From SYIM01 sp039800205 (GTDB lineage: Bacteria; Pseudomonadota; Gammaproteobacteria; Burkholderiales; Burkholderiaceae_E): 24,563 bases of DNA. This document shows, in pieces, positions 23,205 through 24,563 of the stretch (position 1 is its first letter; each line of letters begins with the position of its first letter). The notes beneath the pieces were generated by a model that saw only the letters and a program-made list of their open reading frames with translations, searched no databases and had not been told where the DNA came from. The stretch is from contig JBDLRB010000100.1 of the NCBI GenBank assembly GCA_039800205.1, positions 1 through 24,563 of the forward strand, given 5' to 3'. The position numbers were made by a program, and so were the translations under genes.

Positions 23205-23963
23205 GTGACACAGAGCATCGTTTTTCAGGCGGGCGGGTATCGCTACGCGCCCGGCGTGTTTCAGTATTCTGCGGGCGTCGCCGCGCAGCCAGGTTTCGAG
23301 ATCGAGCGCGTGCGTTTTCGTGAGCCGATCGCACTGGCCGATGGATTTGAGCGCATTGCCGAATATCTCCGCTCGCTGGGCCGTCCCCTGCAGGCCTTTT
23401 GTGCCTGCGAATTGCGGTCGCCCGCGCCCTTTACCGAAAGCGGTTTCGAGGCCTTCAATCGCGTCTACGTCGGCACGCTCGAACGCTGGGGCATTGTCCG
23501 TGACGGCGTCAATCCCGTGGCCCGAAGCAATGTCTGCCCCGAACTCGATCCGCCGATTGCTCCATCCTTTTACGCGTTTTCCTGCGTCGTGCCCGCTCGC
23601 GATCCGGCATCGGCCCAACCGAGTTTCGTGATTGCCGGCAGTGGTGAGGCGCCGGAGGGTCTGGGCAGCTACCGCGATCACACCGTCCGGCTGGGTGATC
23701 AGTCGGCCGACGCACTTCGCGAAAAAGCCCGCTGGGTGCTGGGCGAGATGGAGCGGCGTATGGCCGTTCTGGGCATGACCTGGGCTGAGGTTACCGCCAG
23801 CCAGCTCTACACCGTGTATGACGTCCATCCGTTTCTGGGTAATGAAATCGTTCGGCGGGGTGCGATGCGGGGCGGACTGAACTGGCACTTCGCGCGTCCA
23901 CCGGTCGTTCATCTCGATTACGAGATGGACGTCCGGGGGGTCTTTGTCGAGCGCGTGCTCTGA
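23205..23963 (+). CDS. RidA/YjgF-like protein, possibly of the CnbZ (2-amino-5-chloromuconate deaminase) family
   Basis: A 252-residue protein with no signal peptide. The C-terminal ~90 residues (EKARWVLGEMERRMAVLGMTWAE, YTVYDVHPF, ARPPVVHLDYEMDVRGV) follow the order of a RidA/YjgF domain; the N-terminal part (GYRYAPGVFQYSAGV, FCACELRSPAPF, NPVARSNVCPE) looks like a degenerate copy of the same fold. From memory this resembles the group named after CnbZ of chloronitrobenzene degraders, which deaminates aminomuconates, but I cannot confirm it. RidA proteins generally hydrolyse enamines/imines. It lies 89 bp after tarD and 54 bp before a decarboxylase-like gene. Confidence 0.6.
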   Translation: MTQSIVFQAGGYRYAPGVFQYSAGVAAQPGFEIERVRFREPIALADGFERIAEYLRSLGRPLQAFCACELRSPAPFTESGFEAFNRVYVGTLERWGIVRDGVNPVARSNVCPELDPPIAPSFYAFSCVVPARDPASAQPSFVIAGSGEAPEGLGSYRDHTVRLGDQSADALREKARWVLGEMERRMAVLGMTWAEVTASQLYTVYDVHPFLGNEIVRRGAMRGGLNWHFARPPVVHLDYEMDVRGVFVERVL

Positions 23964-24020
23964 GCGCCCGAGCGCGCGCGTCCCCCTTGCTGACCCTTTT
24001 TCTCAAAGGCGCTGAACGTG

Positions 24021-24563
24021 ATGCTTCGAATCGGTATCGGTCGCTATGACCGGACGCAGGCCTTGATCGATAGCCGGGTGACCGTAGCTGGATACGACAC
24101 GCAGGTCGACAGTCCGCCGATCGAGACCCTGTTTGCGACGGCCTTTGACACCGAGCAGTACGATGTGGCCGAGTTGAGTTTTTCCAATTTCCTGTACCTG
24201 ACCGCGACGAGCGGATGCCGGTATGTGGGCTTGCCGATCTTTCCGTCCCGCATGTTCCGGCACTCGGCCATTTTCGTACGCGCCGATCGGGGCATTCGAA
24301 GCCCGCGTGACCTGATCGGACGGACCGTTGGCGTTCGCGAGTTCTCGATGACCGCGGCCTTGGTGGCGCGGGGGATTCTCCAGGACGACTACGGGGTTCG
24401 ATCGGATCAGATCGATTGGCGCTGCGGGCCGGCCGATGATTCGGACACCCGACCCGTGATTCGGGTCTTGCCGCGGGGCGTTCGGGTTCAAATCGTCGAT
24501 GATGGGCAGAACCTCTCGGATCTGCTGGCCGCGGGCGAGCTCGATGCGATGGTCGCTTACAAG
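24021..24563 (+). CDS. 4,5-dihydroxyphthalate decarboxylase/PBP-like protein, 3' end cut by window edge
   Basis: The frame is open to the right edge, giving the first 181 residues. Features: LRIGIGRYDRTQAL near the N-terminus, TEQYDVAELSFSNFLYL, GLPIFPSRMFRHSAIFV, IRSPRDLIGRTVGVREFSMTAA and LLAAGELDAMVAYK at the edge. This is the type 2 periplasmic-binding fold seen in 4,5-dihydroxyphthalate decarboxylase annotations and in ABC-type sulfonate/taurine receptors, but there is no signal peptide, which fits a cytoplasmic enzyme. AAAGG lies 8 nt before GTG 24018 and 11 nt before ATG 24021, so either may be the start. It continues the plus-strand series after the RidA-like gene. Confidence 0.8.
   Translation, partial: MLRIGIGRYDRTQALIDSRVTVAGYDTQVDSPPIETLFATAFDTEQYDVAELSFSNFLYLTATSGCRYVGLPIFPSRMFRHSAIFVRADRGIRSPRDLIGRTVGVREFSMTAALVARGILQDDYGVRSDQIDWRCGPADDSDTRPVIRVLPRGVRVQIVDDGQNLSDLLAAGELDAMVAYK

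Noticed and set aside
1..24563. Frequent CGATCG/GATCGATC strings
   Set aside because: They are scattered through coding sequence and look like a general oligonucleotide bias of the genome; no spacing or array pattern was seen.

Overview
The window looks like a chromosomal segment of a GC-rich betaproteobacterium, most likely Burkholderiales (Alcaligenaceae/Comamonadaceae-like). The grounds are the protein repertoire, above all several Bug/TctC-type periplasmic receptors without membrane partners, plus acyl-CoA ligases, SDRs, enolase-superfamily dehydratases, and IclR and LysR regulators. No rRNA, tRNA, CRISPR array or insertion sequence was found. No intergenic gap exceeds 300 bases; the largest is about 284 bp, at 5775-6058.

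Left part (1-6319), mixed accessory genes: the 3' part of a fumarase/PcaB-type lyase; a secreted alpha/beta hydrolase read from a GTG start; a vapBC toxin-antitoxin pair with an AT-richer leader and a palindrome; a minus-strand gene that is an in-frame chimera of an MntA nucleotidyltransferase and the C-terminal half of a HepT toxin; a secreted SUMF1-fold protein without the catalytic cysteines; an Ig-repeat lipoprotein; and a small two-helix membrane protein.

Middle part (6360-14759), sugar-acid catabolism: a 2-keto-3-deoxy-L-fuconate dehydrogenase-like SDR and a second SDR, then a convergent IclR regulator. Divergent from the regulator runs a plus-strand series: Bug receptor, mandelate-racemase-type enolase, L-rhamnonate-dehydratase-like enolase, second Bug receptor, and a UxaA-type dehydratase split into a catalytic gene and a SAF gene. 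A perfect palindrome, TTTTCCG-N5-CGGAAAA, lies in the IclR/Bug intergenic region and is a good candidate IclR operator. I infer uptake of an acid sugar, dehydration to a 2-keto-3-deoxy acid, and oxidation.

Right part (14756-24563): a minus-strand series (LysR, complete acyl-CoA ligase, amidohydrolase-fold protein, and a broken gene). The broken gene is a Bug signal peptide fused in frame to the C-terminal part of a second acyl-CoA ligase and interrupted by two TGA codons. Divergent from lysR runs a plus-strand series: DapA/KdgD-type aldolase, third Bug receptor, SDR, D(-)-tartrate dehydratase (TarD), a RidA/CnbZ-like protein, and the start of a 4,5-dihydroxyphthalate-decarboxylase-like protein cut by the window edge. 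Overall this is a catabolic island for hydroxy-, sugar- and possibly aromatic acids, carrying two separate deletion-fusion scars (MntA-HepT and Bug-ligase).
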